From assembly GCA_905234005.1 (NCBI GenBank), contig CAJOFW010000084.1:3758-15289 (forward strand): 11,532 nucleotides of DNA. Direction: 5' to 3'. Every line of letters begins with the position of its first letter. Position 1 is the stretch's first letter. The notes under the pieces were generated by a model. That model did no database searches. It was given only the letters and a program-made list of their open reading frames with translations, and was not told the origin of the DNA. Positions 1 to 7,047 of the stretch are shown piece after piece. Origin of the DNA: an uncultured Oscillospiraceae bacterium (GTDB lineage: Bacteria > Bacillota > Clostridia > Oscillospirales > Oscillospiraceae). The translations under genes were made by a program, and so were the position numbers.

Positions 1-79
1 ACCGCTCGCCCGCCCACGTCAGCGTCACGGACTGCGAGCTGCGGTGCAGCAGCGGAAAGCCCAGCTCGTTCTCGAGCGC
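1..79. repeat. 79-base exact direct repeat, copy A (partner at 876-954)
   Basis: Bases 1-79 match bases 876-954 without a mismatch. Both copies encode residues 38-63 of a LysR protein in the same codon register. The match stops sharply at base 80 versus 955. It may extend left of the window. Confidence 0.95.
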
Positions 80-190
80 GATCACCTGCTTCGACACGGC
101 CTGCGGGGACAGATACATCTCCGCCGCCGCCGCAGAAAAGCTCGTCAGCCGCGCCGCAGACAGAAAGCAGTCGATTTGATTCGTATTCAC
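1..190 (-). CDS. LysR-family transcriptional regulator, N-terminal part (cut by window edge)
   Basis: This is the N-terminal DNA-binding part of a second LysR-type regulator; its effector domain lies outside the window. Reading from a GTG at 190-188 gives about 63 residues with the family's winged helix-turn-helix: a helix pair around residues 10-36 (including SPQAVSKQ) and the wing region ALENELGFPLLHR from residue 38. The GTG is chosen because it overlaps the stop of the upstream regulator (GTGA, 187-190) and has a purine-rich GGAGGGGAGG site just ahead. The overlap suggests the two are translated together. Codons 38-63 are identical at every base to the same codons of the neighbouring regulator, while the first 37 residues match at only 17 positions by my count. 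Which ligand it senses cannot be told from this fragment. Confidence 0.85.
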   Translation of the reverse strand, partial: MNTNQIDCFLSAARLTSFSAAAAEMYLSPQAVSKQVIALENELGFPLLHRSSQSVTLTWAGER

Positions 191-1065
191 GCGGCGCCGC
201 CTCCCCTCCGGCGGACAAAGCTCTCAAACAGCGACACCCACGGGCTTACCCGCCCCGGGGACGTGACGAAGACGAGCCGCGCGCACTGCCCGGGCAGCGG
301 CACCGCCCTGAGCCCCTCCATCGCCCCGCTCACGGGGGCGATCGTGTAGCAGCCGCCGCACAGAAGCTGCGTGAACGTGCTGCGGACATTCGGCATGAGC
401 TTCACCTGCCGGGGCGACACGCCAAGCTCCGCACAGAACATCTGCACGCGGCGCAGAGCGGCCTCGTCGCTGCCCTCCCCCATCGGGGCGGCAAGCTGCG
501 TGATCGCGGACAGCTCCTCCATCGGCGGAAGGACGGCGATGTCCCGCGAGATCACATACAGCGGCTGCGACGCAAACGGCGGCGTGATCACAAGCCCCCG
601 CAGACCATGGGTGCCGTACTCCGGCAAAACCGCGATGTCCGCGTTGCCGTCCTGGAGCATCGCGGAGACATCCTCCGTCGAGCCCTGCCGGGTGTGCAGG
701 CGCACGTTCGGATACGCCGCCCGGAAGCCCTCGATGTCCTCCTCCAGCCCCGGAGGGACGCCCGTCCAGTCGTTCCACGCGACGTACAGCTCGTCGGCGC
801 CCTGCGGGGACATACGCCGGCTCTGGCGCTCAAGCGCCGCCACCTGCGCGTCATGCTCCCGCCGCCACTGCAGAAACCGCTCGCCCGCCCACGTCAGCGT
901 CACGGACTGCGAGCTGCGGTGCAGCAGCGGAAAGCCCAGCTCGTTCTCGAGCGCCTGGATGTTGCGGCTCACGGCCTGCTGGGTGCTCGAAAGCTCCCGG
1001 GCGCTGACCGTGAAGCTCCCCGTCCGCGCCACGGACAGAAAGCAGGATATCTCCATGTCGTTCAT
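187..1065 (-). CDS. LysR-family transcriptional regulator
   Basis: A complete 292-residue LysR-type regulator, the usual length for the family. Residues 1-60 form the winged helix-turn-helix (a CFLSVARTGSF start, then STQQAVSRNIQALENELG and LLHRSSQSVTLTWAG). Residues about 60-85 are the linker helix (RREHDAQVAALERQ). From about 92 onward lies the periplasmic-binding-protein-like effector domain, with NADIAVLPEYG around residues 141-151. The ATG at 1065 is preceded by AAGGGAG about 10 bases upstream. The gene is divergent from the importer operon, with a promoter-like site on each strand between them, the classic LysR arrangement for controlling the neighbouring operon and itself. The effector is unknown; a metabolite of the imported compound is the natural guess (inference). 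Its stop overlaps the start of a second lysR gene. Confidence 0.93.
   Translation of the reverse strand: MNDMEISCFLSVARTGSFTVSARELSSTQQAVSRNIQALENELGFPLLHRSSQSVTLTWAGERFLQWRREHDAQVAALERQSRRMSPQGADELYVAWNDWTGVPPGLEEDIEGFRAAYPNVRLHTRQGSTEDVSAMLQDGNADIAVLPEYGTHGLRGLVITPPFASQPLYVISRDIAVLPPMEELSAITQLAAPMGEGSDEAALRRVQMFCAELGVSPRQVKLMPNVRSTFTQLLCGGCYTIAPVSGAMEGLRAVPLPGQCARLVFVTSPGRVSPWVSLFESFVRRRGGGAA
876..954. repeat. 79-base exact direct repeat, copy B (partner at 1-79)
   Basis: This is the second copy of the exact repeat, inside the complete lysR gene over the end of the helix-turn-helix and the wing. Base 875 starts the next stretch, whose partner lies outside the window. Perfect identity at synonymous sites is not expected for old paralogs. 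Confidence 0.95.
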
Positions 1066-1134
1066 CGCCGGTTCGCTCCCTTCCCGCTCCAGCGGGGTCG
1101 TCTCCCCGTCAGGCAGCTTCTCTCTCCCGGTTTC

Positions 1135-1162
1135 ATCATAGCAAAAAAACGGCTAAAGTCAA
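1135..1162 (-). promoter_or_regulatory. Promoter-like site for the lysR pair
   Basis: On the minus strand TTGACT (1162-1157) is followed after 16 bases by TATGAT (1140-1135). This is close to the sigma-70 consensus and about 70 bases upstream of the lysR ATG. It lies in the only AT-rich stretch of the neighbourhood. The element is read from sequence; its use is inferred. Confidence 0.65.
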
Positions 1163-1183
1163 TAGTTATTTGTGTGGGGGGTG

Positions 1184-1213
1184 TTCATTTTTGTTGTTTT
1201 ACAATGGAATGAA
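1184..1213. promoter_or_regulatory. Candidate LysR operator: dyad over the -35 of the importer promoter
   Basis: TTCATT (1184-1189) and AATGAA (1208-1213) form a perfect interrupted inverted repeat. A second, nearly concentric pair, TTGT (1191-1194) and ACAA (1201-1204), lies inside it. The dyad covers the TTTACA -35 element of the rightward promoter and lies in the divergent gap next to a lysR gene, where such regulators normally bind. The half-sites are short and AT-rich, so chance is not excluded. Confidence 0.4.
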
Positions 1214-1226
1214 AGTAATCTATAAT
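1198..1226 (+). promoter_or_regulatory. Promoter of the Dpp-type importer operon
   Basis: TTTACA (1198-1203), a 17-base spacer and a perfect TATAAT (1221-1226) make a near-consensus sigma-70 promoter. Transcription would start near 1233, giving a leader of roughly 48 bases before the ATG at 1281. The -35 elements of this promoter and of the divergent lysR promoter are 35 bases apart. Confidence 0.75.
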
Positions 1227-1280
1227 GACGTTGAAGATTAAAACCGTAACCGCCTATTGATGAAAGGATGGAATGAAACG

Positions 1281-2948
1281 ATGAAAATCACCCTCCGCCT
1301 GCTGGCTCTGGCGCTGTGCCTCGCGCTGTGCCTGGGTCTCGCCGCCTGCGGCGGCTCCCCGTCCGGCGACGCCGCCGAACCCGCGGCCGACGCGGCAGCC
1401 CCCGCCGCCGAAGCCGAAGCCGCTCCCGCCGAGGCCGAAGCCGCCCCCGCCGCCGATGACGGCTCGTACAAGGTCTTCGTCTACGGCACGGACGCGAACT
1501 CCACCACGTTCGACCCCGCCTCCGACCTGCAGACCAACTCCGGCAGCTTCCTCGTCCACGCCGTGGGCGAGAGCCTGTGGACCTGCGATCCGGACGGCAA
1601 CATGACCCTCAAGATCGCGAACGCCGTCGACTACACCGCCGAGGCCCTCGACATCACCCTGAACCAGGGCGTCATGTTCTCGAACGGCGACGAGCTGACC
1701 GCCGATGACGTGCTCTTCACCTTCAAACACGTCGCCGCCCAGCTCCGCACCGCCGCGATGTACGCCTGCATGGATCTCGAGAACGCCGAGATCGTCGACG
1801 ACTACCACCTCGTCATCCCGATGAACTACTACGACGCGGCCCTGATCGACCTGCTCGGCAACGCGAGCTGCCTGATCCTCGACGCCGACGTCGCCGGCGC
1901 GGACGGCTACGCCTACGACTGGATCATCGGCACCGGCCCGTATATGCTCAAGGGCGACGGCGTGACCGACAAGTCCGGCTGGGAGGAATCCGTCCAGTAC
2001 ACGCTCGTGCGCAACCCGTACTACTGGGGCGAGGAGCCGTACTATGACGAGTTCGACGTGAAGTTCTACTCCGAGGAATCCACCCGCTACGCCGACCTGC
2101 AGGCCGGCAACCTCGACGCCGCCTACCTGACCGAGGCGACCTACATCAACAACCTCTCCCGCGGCGCGGTGCCCGGCACCGAGCTTGTCACCGCGCAGGA
2201 GAACTCCGTGTTCTTCTTCGAGATGGCGCAGGCCCTCGGCGGCGCGTCCGGCGAGCCGGAGGTCGAAGGCCCGTTCGCGGACATCAATCTCCGCAAGGCT
2301 CTGGCCCACTGCCTCGATATCCCCACCATGGTCGAAGCCCTCGGCGAGGGCGTGTATGAGGTCGCGTCCGACCTCGTCGGCACCGGCTCCTGGATCTATC
2401 AGGGCCTCGGCACCTACGAGTATGATCCCGAGCTCGCGGCCGAGTATCTGGCCCAGTCGAGCTACAACGGCGAGACGATCACGATCTACTGCGAGGGCAC
2501 CGCGTGGAACGCCGCCCTCTGCGAGGCCGCCCAGTCCTACGCCGCCGCGATCGGCATCAGCCTTGACCTCTCCGGCGTCACAGACTTCGCCACCATCCTC
2601 CCGAGCCTGATCGCGAACGAGGTGCCGATGTCCGTCGGCCAGGCCTCCAACGGCTCCGGCAACGACCCGGCGAACCTGCTCCAGCAGTTCGGCCCCAGCT
2701 CCGACAACTCCCTGCTCCGCGTCCGTGACGAGGCCCTCGGCGACCTCTTCAATCAGGGCTCCCAGGAGACCGACCACGACGCCCGCCTCGCGATCTATCA
2801 GCAGTTCACGCAGGGCATCTATGACAACTACTTCGTCATCCCCATCGCCGTCGGCTCCGTCAGCTTCGGCGTGAACACCGCCCACACGAGCTTCGCCTCC
2901 GCGATCGACACCTCGAACCGCGTCGATCCCTGCCTGCTCACCGACTGA
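1281..2948 (+). CDS. dppA: ABC transporter substrate-binding lipoprotein, family 5 (peptide/nickel type)
   Basis: Extracellular solute-binding lipoprotein that would capture the substrate and hand it to the DppBC-type permease. From the ATG at 1281 it is 555 residues. Residues 1-22 are a hydrophobic signal ending in a lipobox LAAC, with Cys23 as the lipidation site. Residues about 26-60 are a low-complexity Ala/Pro/Glu linker. The family-5 hallmark TLNQGVMFSNGDELTADDV starts near residue 126. An in-frame ATG at 1260 and a TTG at 1257 would add a polar stretch before the signal, so 1281 is preferred, with an AAAGGA site about 12 bases upstream. It is the first gene after the strong promoter. 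Family members bind peptides, but also nickel chelates, sugars and other small molecules, so the name dppA describes type and not proven substrate. The neighbouring reductase genes make a non-peptide substrate possible (inference). Confidence 0.93.
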   Translation: MKITLRLLALALCLALCLGLAACGGSPSGDAAEPAADAAAPAAEAEAAPAEAEAAPAADDGSYKVFVYGTDANSTTFDPASDLQTNSGSFLVHAVGESLWTCDPDGNMTLKIANAVDYTAEALDITLNQGVMFSNGDELTADDVLFTFKHVAAQLRTAAMYACMDLENAEIVDDYHLVIPMNYYDAALIDLLGNASCLILDADVAGADGYAYDWIIGTGPYMLKGDGVTDKSGWEESVQYTLVRNPYYWGEEPYYDEFDVKFYSEESTRYADLQAGNLDAAYLTEATYINNLSRGAVPGTELVTAQENSVFFFEMAQALGGASGEPEVEGPFADINLRKALAHCLDIPTMVEALGEGVYEVASDLVGTGSWIYQGLGTYEYDPELAAEYLAQSSYNGETITIYCEGTAWNAALCEAAQSYAAAIGISLDLSGVTDFATILPSLIANEVPMSVGQASNGSGNDPANLLQQFGPSSDNSLLRVRDEALGDLFNQGSQETDHDARLAIYQQFTQGIYDNYFVIPIAVGSVSFGVNTAHTSFASAIDTSNRVDPCLLTD

Positions 2949-2982
2949 CCGGCATCCTGACGCAACCACGCCAAACCACCCT

Positions 2983-3010
2983 GCGCGGCGGCAGCATCCT
3001 GCCGCCGCGC
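2983..3010. other. Perfect 12-bp GC-rich stem-loop between dppA and dppB
   Basis: GCGCGGCGGCAG (2983-2994), loop CATC and CTGCCGCCGCGC (2999-3010) form a perfect 12-bp stem 34 bases after the dppA stop. No T-run follows, so it does not look like a complete intrinsic terminator. A role as an RNA 3'-end stabiliser or partial attenuator, allowing more binding protein than permease, fits its place (inference). Confidence 0.7.
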
Positions 3011-3099
3011 ACTGTTCAAAACGCACCGTAACGGCAAAACACACCGTAACGGTAAGGCATTGTATCGGTAAAACACATTGTTTCGGCAATACGCACTGT
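3010..3099 (+). repeat. Six degenerate short repeats (CAYYGT units) ahead of dppB
   Basis: Units beginning CACTGT or CACCGT or CATTGT start at 3010, 3024, 3042, 3058, 3076 and 3094, mostly 16-18 bases apart. The four central units continue as (A/T)(A/T)CGG(C/T)AA. Two units contain CCGTAACGG, itself a small palindrome. The array fills the space between the GC hairpin and the ribosome binding site of dppB. Whether it is protein binding sites, an RNA element or a decayed minisatellite cannot be decided here. Confidence 0.7.
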
Positions 3100-3115
3100 A
3101 CAGAGGAGCAAACAC

Positions 3116-4108
3116 ATGATTCGATACATCCTCCGGCGGCTGGTGCTCATCATCCCCGTCCTGCTCGGCGCGATCATCGTTGTGTTCACGATCAACTACT
3201 TCTCGACGACCGACCCCGCCATGATCAAGCTCGGCATCTCCGCCTCCGACCCCGTGAAGCTCGCCGCCATGCGTGAGTCGATGGGCCTCAATCGGCCGTA
3301 TATCGTCCAGCTTGGCGACTACATATGGAACCTCCTCCACGGGAATCTCGGCAACTCCTACGTCTACTCGAAGACCGTCTGGGAGCTTCTCGCCGGCCGC
3401 ATCCCCAACACGCTGAAGCTCGGCCTCGGCGCGATGGTGATCTCCGTGTGCGTGGGCATCCCCCTCGGCATCGCCGCCGCCCTGCACCAGAACTCCGCCA
3501 TCGACTACATCACCACGACGTTCGCCGTCATCATGAACGCCATGCCCGGCTTCCTCGTCGCCGTCATCCTGATGCTGATCTTCTCGCTGAAGCTCGGCTG
3601 GTTCCCGGTGTCCGGCGCGGACAGCTTCAGGCACTTCGTCCTGCCCGTCATCGCCGCCGGCATCGGCCCGATCACGCAGAACGCCCGTATGACGCGATCG
3701 TCCATCCTCGAGGTCATACGCCAGGACTACGTCCGCACCGCCCGCGCCAAGGGCGTCGCGGAGAGCGTCATCACGACAAGGCACGTCCTCAAAAACTCGC
3801 TGATCCCCATCCTCACGATGGTCGGCGCCGGCCTCGGCACCTGCCTCGCCGGTTCGATCCTCGTGGAGATGATATTCAATATCCCCGGCATGGGCATGCT
3901 GATCAACTCCTCGATCATGGCGAAGGACTTCATCACGGTGCAGGGCTGCGTCGTCGTGTGCTCGGTCGTGGTCGCGCTCGCGAACCTGCTCACCGACCTC
4001 GCCTACGCCGCCGTCGACCCCCGCATCAAGGCCCAGTACACCGCCGGGAGCCGGAAGGATCGGAAAAAGGCGGCCGAGGCCGCGGAAAAGGAGGCGAACG
4101 CAGCGTGA
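3116..4108 (+). CDS. dppB: ABC transporter permease, DppB type
   Basis: Integral membrane permease of 330 residues, the usual DppB/OppB length, forming half of the membrane channel with the DppC-type partner. An N-terminal membrane helix lies at about residues 9-28 after MIRYILRRL. Family signs include NRPYIVQ and GNLGNSY near residues 59-82, the cytoplasmic EAA-type loop DYVRTARAKG at 204-213 that docks onto the ATPase, NIPGMG at 255-260 and AVDPRIK near the end. The last 20 residues are a charged Lys/Ala/Glu tail. AGAGGAG lies seven bases before the ATG. Its stop overlaps the GTG start of the next gene. No frameshift or missing segment was seen. Confidence 0.93.
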   Translation: MIRYILRRLVLIIPVLLGAIIVVFTINYFSTTDPAMIKLGISASDPVKLAAMRESMGLNRPYIVQLGDYIWNLLHGNLGNSYVYSKTVWELLAGRIPNTLKLGLGAMVISVCVGIPLGIAAALHQNSAIDYITTTFAVIMNAMPGFLVAVILMLIFSLKLGWFPVSGADSFRHFVLPVIAAGIGPITQNARMTRSSILEVIRQDYVRTARAKGVAESVITTRHVLKNSLIPILTMVGAGLGTCLAGSILVEMIFNIPGMGMLINSSIMAKDFITVQGCVVVCSVVVALANLLTDLAYAAVDPRIKAQYTAGSRKDRKKAAEAAEKEANAA

Positions 4109-5019
4109 ACGAAACCGTCACCACCACCGCCGCCGTCACCGGCGAGAACGAACCCGTCCGCCTCAAAAAACGCGGCTACTGGGGCGAGGTGTGGCACCGG
4201 CTGAAGAAGAACCCGGTGTCCATGATCTGCCTCGGCTTTCTCACGATCATGATCCTCGCGATCGTCTTCGCCACGGCCATCAGCCCCTACGACTACACGG
4301 CGCAGAACCTGATGGAGCGCTTCCAGACCCCGTCCGCCGCCCACTGGATGGGCACCGACGACTACGGCCGCGATCTGATGACGCGTCTTCTCGTCGGCGG
4401 CCGGTACTCGCTTCTCATCGCGATCCTCTCCGTCGCGATCGGCATCGTGTTCGGCATGATCATCGGCGCGCTCTGCGGCTACTTCGGCAAGTACGTCGAC
4501 TCGGTGCTCATGCGGCTCATGGACGTCATCATGTCCATCCCCGGCATGATGCTCGCGATCTGTATCTCCGTCGCCCTCGGCTCCGGCGTATTCAATACCG
4601 CGCTGGCGCTCGCCGTCGGCACGATACCGATGATCGCCCGGCAGCTCCGGTCGTCGACGATGCTCATCAACAGCCAGGAGTACATCGAGGCCGCCCGCTC
4701 CTTCGGCGAGTCGGACTTCAAGATCATCATGACGCACATCATCCCGAACACCCTCGCCCCGATCATCGTGCAGACCTCGCTGTACATCGGCGGCGCGATC
4801 ATGGGCATCGCGGGCCTGTCCTTCCTCGGCCTCGGCGTACAGCCGCCCACGCCGGAGTGGGGCAACATCTTAAACAACGGCCTCGACTACATCTACGACT
4901 TCGCGACCCGCTGGCACGTCATCGTGTTCCCGGCGCTGTTCATCGTTCTGGCGGAGCTTGCCTTCAACCTGCTGGGCGACGGCCTGCGCGACGCGATGGA
5001 TCCGCGTATGCGTCAGTGA
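4105..5019 (+). CDS. dppC: ABC transporter permease, DppC type
   Basis: Second membrane permease of the importer, 304 residues from a GTG at 4105. That start overlaps the dppB stop as GTGA, is preceded by GGAGG ten bases upstream, and so suggests translational coupling. An open frame continues upstream but only through the body of dppB. Visible family signs are a short cytoplasmic N-terminus, a membrane helix at about residues 38-60, HWMGTDDYGRDLMTRLLVGG at 80-99, the EAA loop EYIEAARSFGESD at 192-204, LSFLGLGVQPPTPEWG at 238-253 and NLLGDGLRDAMDPRMR at the C-terminus. It would pair with DppB, its EAA loop contacting one ATPase. Confidence 0.93.
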   Translation: MNETVTTTAAVTGENEPVRLKKRGYWGEVWHRLKKNPVSMICLGFLTIMILAIVFATAISPYDYTAQNLMERFQTPSAAHWMGTDDYGRDLMTRLLVGGRYSLLIAILSVAIGIVFGMIIGALCGYFGKYVDSVLMRLMDVIMSIPGMMLAICISVALGSGVFNTALALAVGTIPMIARQLRSSTMLINSQEYIEAARSFGESDFKIIMTHIIPNTLAPIIVQTSLYIGGAIMGIAGLSFLGLGVQPPTPEWGNILNNGLDYIYDFATRWHVIVFPALFIVLAELAFNLLGDGLRDAMDPRMRQ

Positions 5020-5031
5020 GGAGGGACTTTC

Positions 5032-6012
5032 ATGAGCCTGCTTGAAATCAAAGACCTGACCATACGCTACCTGACAGAGGACGGCGACGTGAAGGCCGTG
5101 AACGGCATCTCCTTCGAGGTGGAGCAGGGCAAAACGCTCGGCCTCGTCGGCGAGACCGGCGCCGGCAAGACCACGACGGCGCTCGGCATCCTGCGCCTCG
5201 TCCCGGAGCCGGGCAAAATCCTCTCCGGCTCCATCACCTACAAGGGGCAGGACATCCTGCGGATGTCCGAAAAGGACGTGCAGGATCTGCGCGGCAACGA
5301 GATTTCGATGATCTTCCAGGATCCGATGACCGCCCTGAACCCGGTCATGACCGTGGGCGACCAGATCGCGGAGGTCATTCTGCGCCACCAGGACTGCACC
5401 CGCGTCGAAGCCCAGACGCGTATGATGGCGATGCTCGACAGGGTCGGCATCAGCGGCGACCGCGCCGGCGACTACCCGCACCAGTTCTCGGGCGGCATGA
5501 AGCAGCGCATCATCATCGCGATCGCCCTCGCCTGCAACCCGAAGCTCCTGCTCGCCGACGAGCCGACGACGGCGCTTGACGTGACCATTCAGGCCCAGGT
5601 CATGCGGATGGTGAACGAGCTAAAGCGTGAGTTCGGCACCTCGATGGTGCTCATCACCCACGACCTCGGCATCGTCGCCGAGAGCTGCGACGCGGTGGCC
5701 ATCATGTACGCCGGCAGCATCGTCGAATACGGCTCGCTCGAGGACATCTTCGACCACGCCACGCACCCGTACACCGTGGGGCTGTTCGGCTCCATCCCCC
5801 GCCTCGACATCGAAACCGACCGCCTCAAGCCGATATCGGGCCTCATGCCCGACCCCATCAACCTGCCCACCGGCTGCGCGTTCCATCCCCGCTGCCCGTA
5901 CGCGACGGAGGAATGCCGGCTCGACGAGCCGCCCTATTGGGAGTTCACGCCGGGCCACCTCGTCCGGTGTCACCACGCCGAGCTTGTCGCAGAGGAGGCG
6001 ACCGTTTCATGA
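5032..6012 (+). CDS. dppD: ABC transporter ATP-binding protein, DppD type
   Basis: Cytoplasmic ATPase, 326 residues, that drives the importer as a heterodimer with the DppF-type subunit. All nucleotide-binding motifs are present: Walker A GETGAGKTT at 40-48, Q-loop Gln96 in IFQDP, signature FSGGMKQR at 152-159, Walker B LLLADEP at 172-178 with Glu177, and His210. The C-terminal region has the oligopeptide-transporter extension with GCAFHPRCPYA and Cys282, Cys288, Cys295 and Cys313, matching the spacing type reported to hold a 4Fe-4S cluster in some DppD/OppD proteins (family knowledge; not shown here). GGAGGG lies six bases before the ATG. Its stop overlaps the start of the next ATPase as ATGA. 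Confidence 0.94.
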   Translation: MSLLEIKDLTIRYLTEDGDVKAVNGISFEVEQGKTLGLVGETGAGKTTTALGILRLVPEPGKILSGSITYKGQDILRMSEKDVQDLRGNEISMIFQDPMTALNPVMTVGDQIAEVILRHQDCTRVEAQTRMMAMLDRVGISGDRAGDYPHQFSGGMKQRIIIAIALACNPKLLLADEPTTALDVTIQAQVMRMVNELKREFGTSMVLITHDLGIVAESCDAVAIMYAGSIVEYGSLEDIFDHATHPYTVGLFGSIPRLDIETDRLKPISGLMPDPINLPTGCAFHPRCPYATEECRLDEPPYWEFTPGHLVRCHHAELVAEEATVS

Positions 6013-6951
6013 GCGAGCTTGTACAGGTAGAGCATCTCTGCAAATACTTCAAGACGCCCCGGGGGCAGCTCCACGCGGTGGAGGACCTGTCCTTCGCGCG
6101 GCGTCGTCGGCGAGTCCGGCTGCGGCAAGTCCACGCTGGGCCGGACGGTCATGGGTCTGCACGAGTCCACGGCCGGTATCCTGCGCTTCGACGGCGAGGA
6201 CGTCACGCACCCCTCCCGCGGCCAGAAGAAGGCCATGCACAAAAACATCCAGATGATCTTCCAGGATCCGTACTCGAGCCTTGACCCGCGCATGTGCGTG
6301 TCCGACCTCATCGCGGAGCCGATGAAGGCCATGGGCGTCTGCCGCGACAAAAACGAGCGGGAACGCCGCGTCGCGGAGCTGATGGACACCGTCGGCCTGT
6401 CGCGCCGGTTCGCGTTCTCGTATCCGCACGAGCTGGACGGCGGCCGCCGTCAGCGCATCGGCATCGCCCGGGCGCTGTCCGTCGACCCGAAGTTCATCGT
6501 GTGCGACGAGCCGGTCTCCGCGCTCGACGTGTCGATCCAGGCGCAGATTCTGAACCTTCTGCAGGATCTGCAGGACGAACGCGGCCTGACGTATATGTTC
6601 ATCACCCACAACCTCTCGGTCGTCAAGCACATCTCCCACTCCATCCTCGTCATGTACCTCGGCTGCGAGGTGGAGATGTGCCCGTCGAAGGAGCTGTTCC
6701 AAAGGCCGCTGCACCCCTACACCAGGGGCCTTCTCTCCGCGATCCCGATCCCGTCCATCCACGTACAGCGCGAGGAGATCATCATGAAGGGCGAGGTCAC
6801 CTCCCCGATCAACCCCCGGCCCGGCTGCCGCTTCGCGTCCCGCTGCCCCTACGCGCAGGACGTGTGCCGCGAGGCCCTGCCCGCCGTGGAGGAGGTTCTG
6901 CCCGGCCACCTCTGCGCCTGCCACCGCGTCCGGGAGCTGAACGGACTGTGA
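6009..6951 (+). pseudogene. dppF: ABC transporter ATP-binding protein, DppF type, frameshifted before Walker A
   Basis: Second ATPase of the importer, interrupted. From the ATG at 6009 (overlapping the dppD stop) the frame gives SELVQVEHLCKYFKT and ends its homologous part at AVEDLSF (6093-6095). It then runs out of register to a stop at 6282-6284, giving only 91 residues. The rest of the protein is intact in the +1 frame from 6100 to the stop at 6949-6951: GVVGESGCGKS (Walker A, about 6100-6132), IFQDPYSSLDP, YPHELDGGRRQR, FIVCDEPVSALD, the THNLSV His and a CRFASRCPYA tail. Relatives have about eight residues between the SF and the GVVG, where only four bases remain, so roughly 20 bases appear deleted. 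A restart at ATG 6151 would lack Walker A. The signature reads LDGGR instead of LSGGQ. Either a recent loss or a sequencing/assembly error; no other damage is visible. Confidence 0.88.
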
Positions 6952-6956
6952 CACGC

Positions 6957-6989
6957 CCGGCACGTTCGCGGCTTCGCCGTCCGTGCCGG
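6957..6989. terminator. Stem-loop after the importer operon (weak terminator candidate)
   Basis: CCGGCACG (6957-6964) pairs with CGTGCCGG (6982-6989). Inside it CGGC-TTC-GCCG (6969-6979) forms a second stem. It starts six bases after the dppF stop. There is no T-run behind it, so it may only slow transcription or protect the RNA end; the reductase operon downstream could be read through. Confidence 0.45.
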
Positions 6990-7047
6990 CAATCCCATTA
7001 TCCATTCTCGCGGTTCGCCCTTTGGCGGACAAAGGAGTACGACTGTC

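Noticed and set aside
371..1141. A 256-codon plus-strand frame over the lysR gene
   Set aside because: It overlaps a well-supported LysR protein on the other strand, has no ribosome binding site fitting its start and no known domain.
1254..3089. A 611-codon open frame antisense to dppA
   Set aside because: It mirrors the dppA reading frame in GC-rich DNA, has repetitive Val/Gly/Ala/Asp/Glu composition and no recognisable domain, while the plus strand encodes a clear lipoprotein.
6151..6951. Treating the downstream dppF frame as a separate intact gene from ATG 6151
   Set aside because: It would start after Walker A, and the Walker A codons lie in the same frame just upstream, so this is the second half of a frameshifted gene.
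7016..7027. Small CGCC-CTTT-GGCG hairpin before the reductase ribosome binding site
   Set aside because: A four-pair stem is expected by chance in DNA of this composition and nothing else supports a riboswitch.
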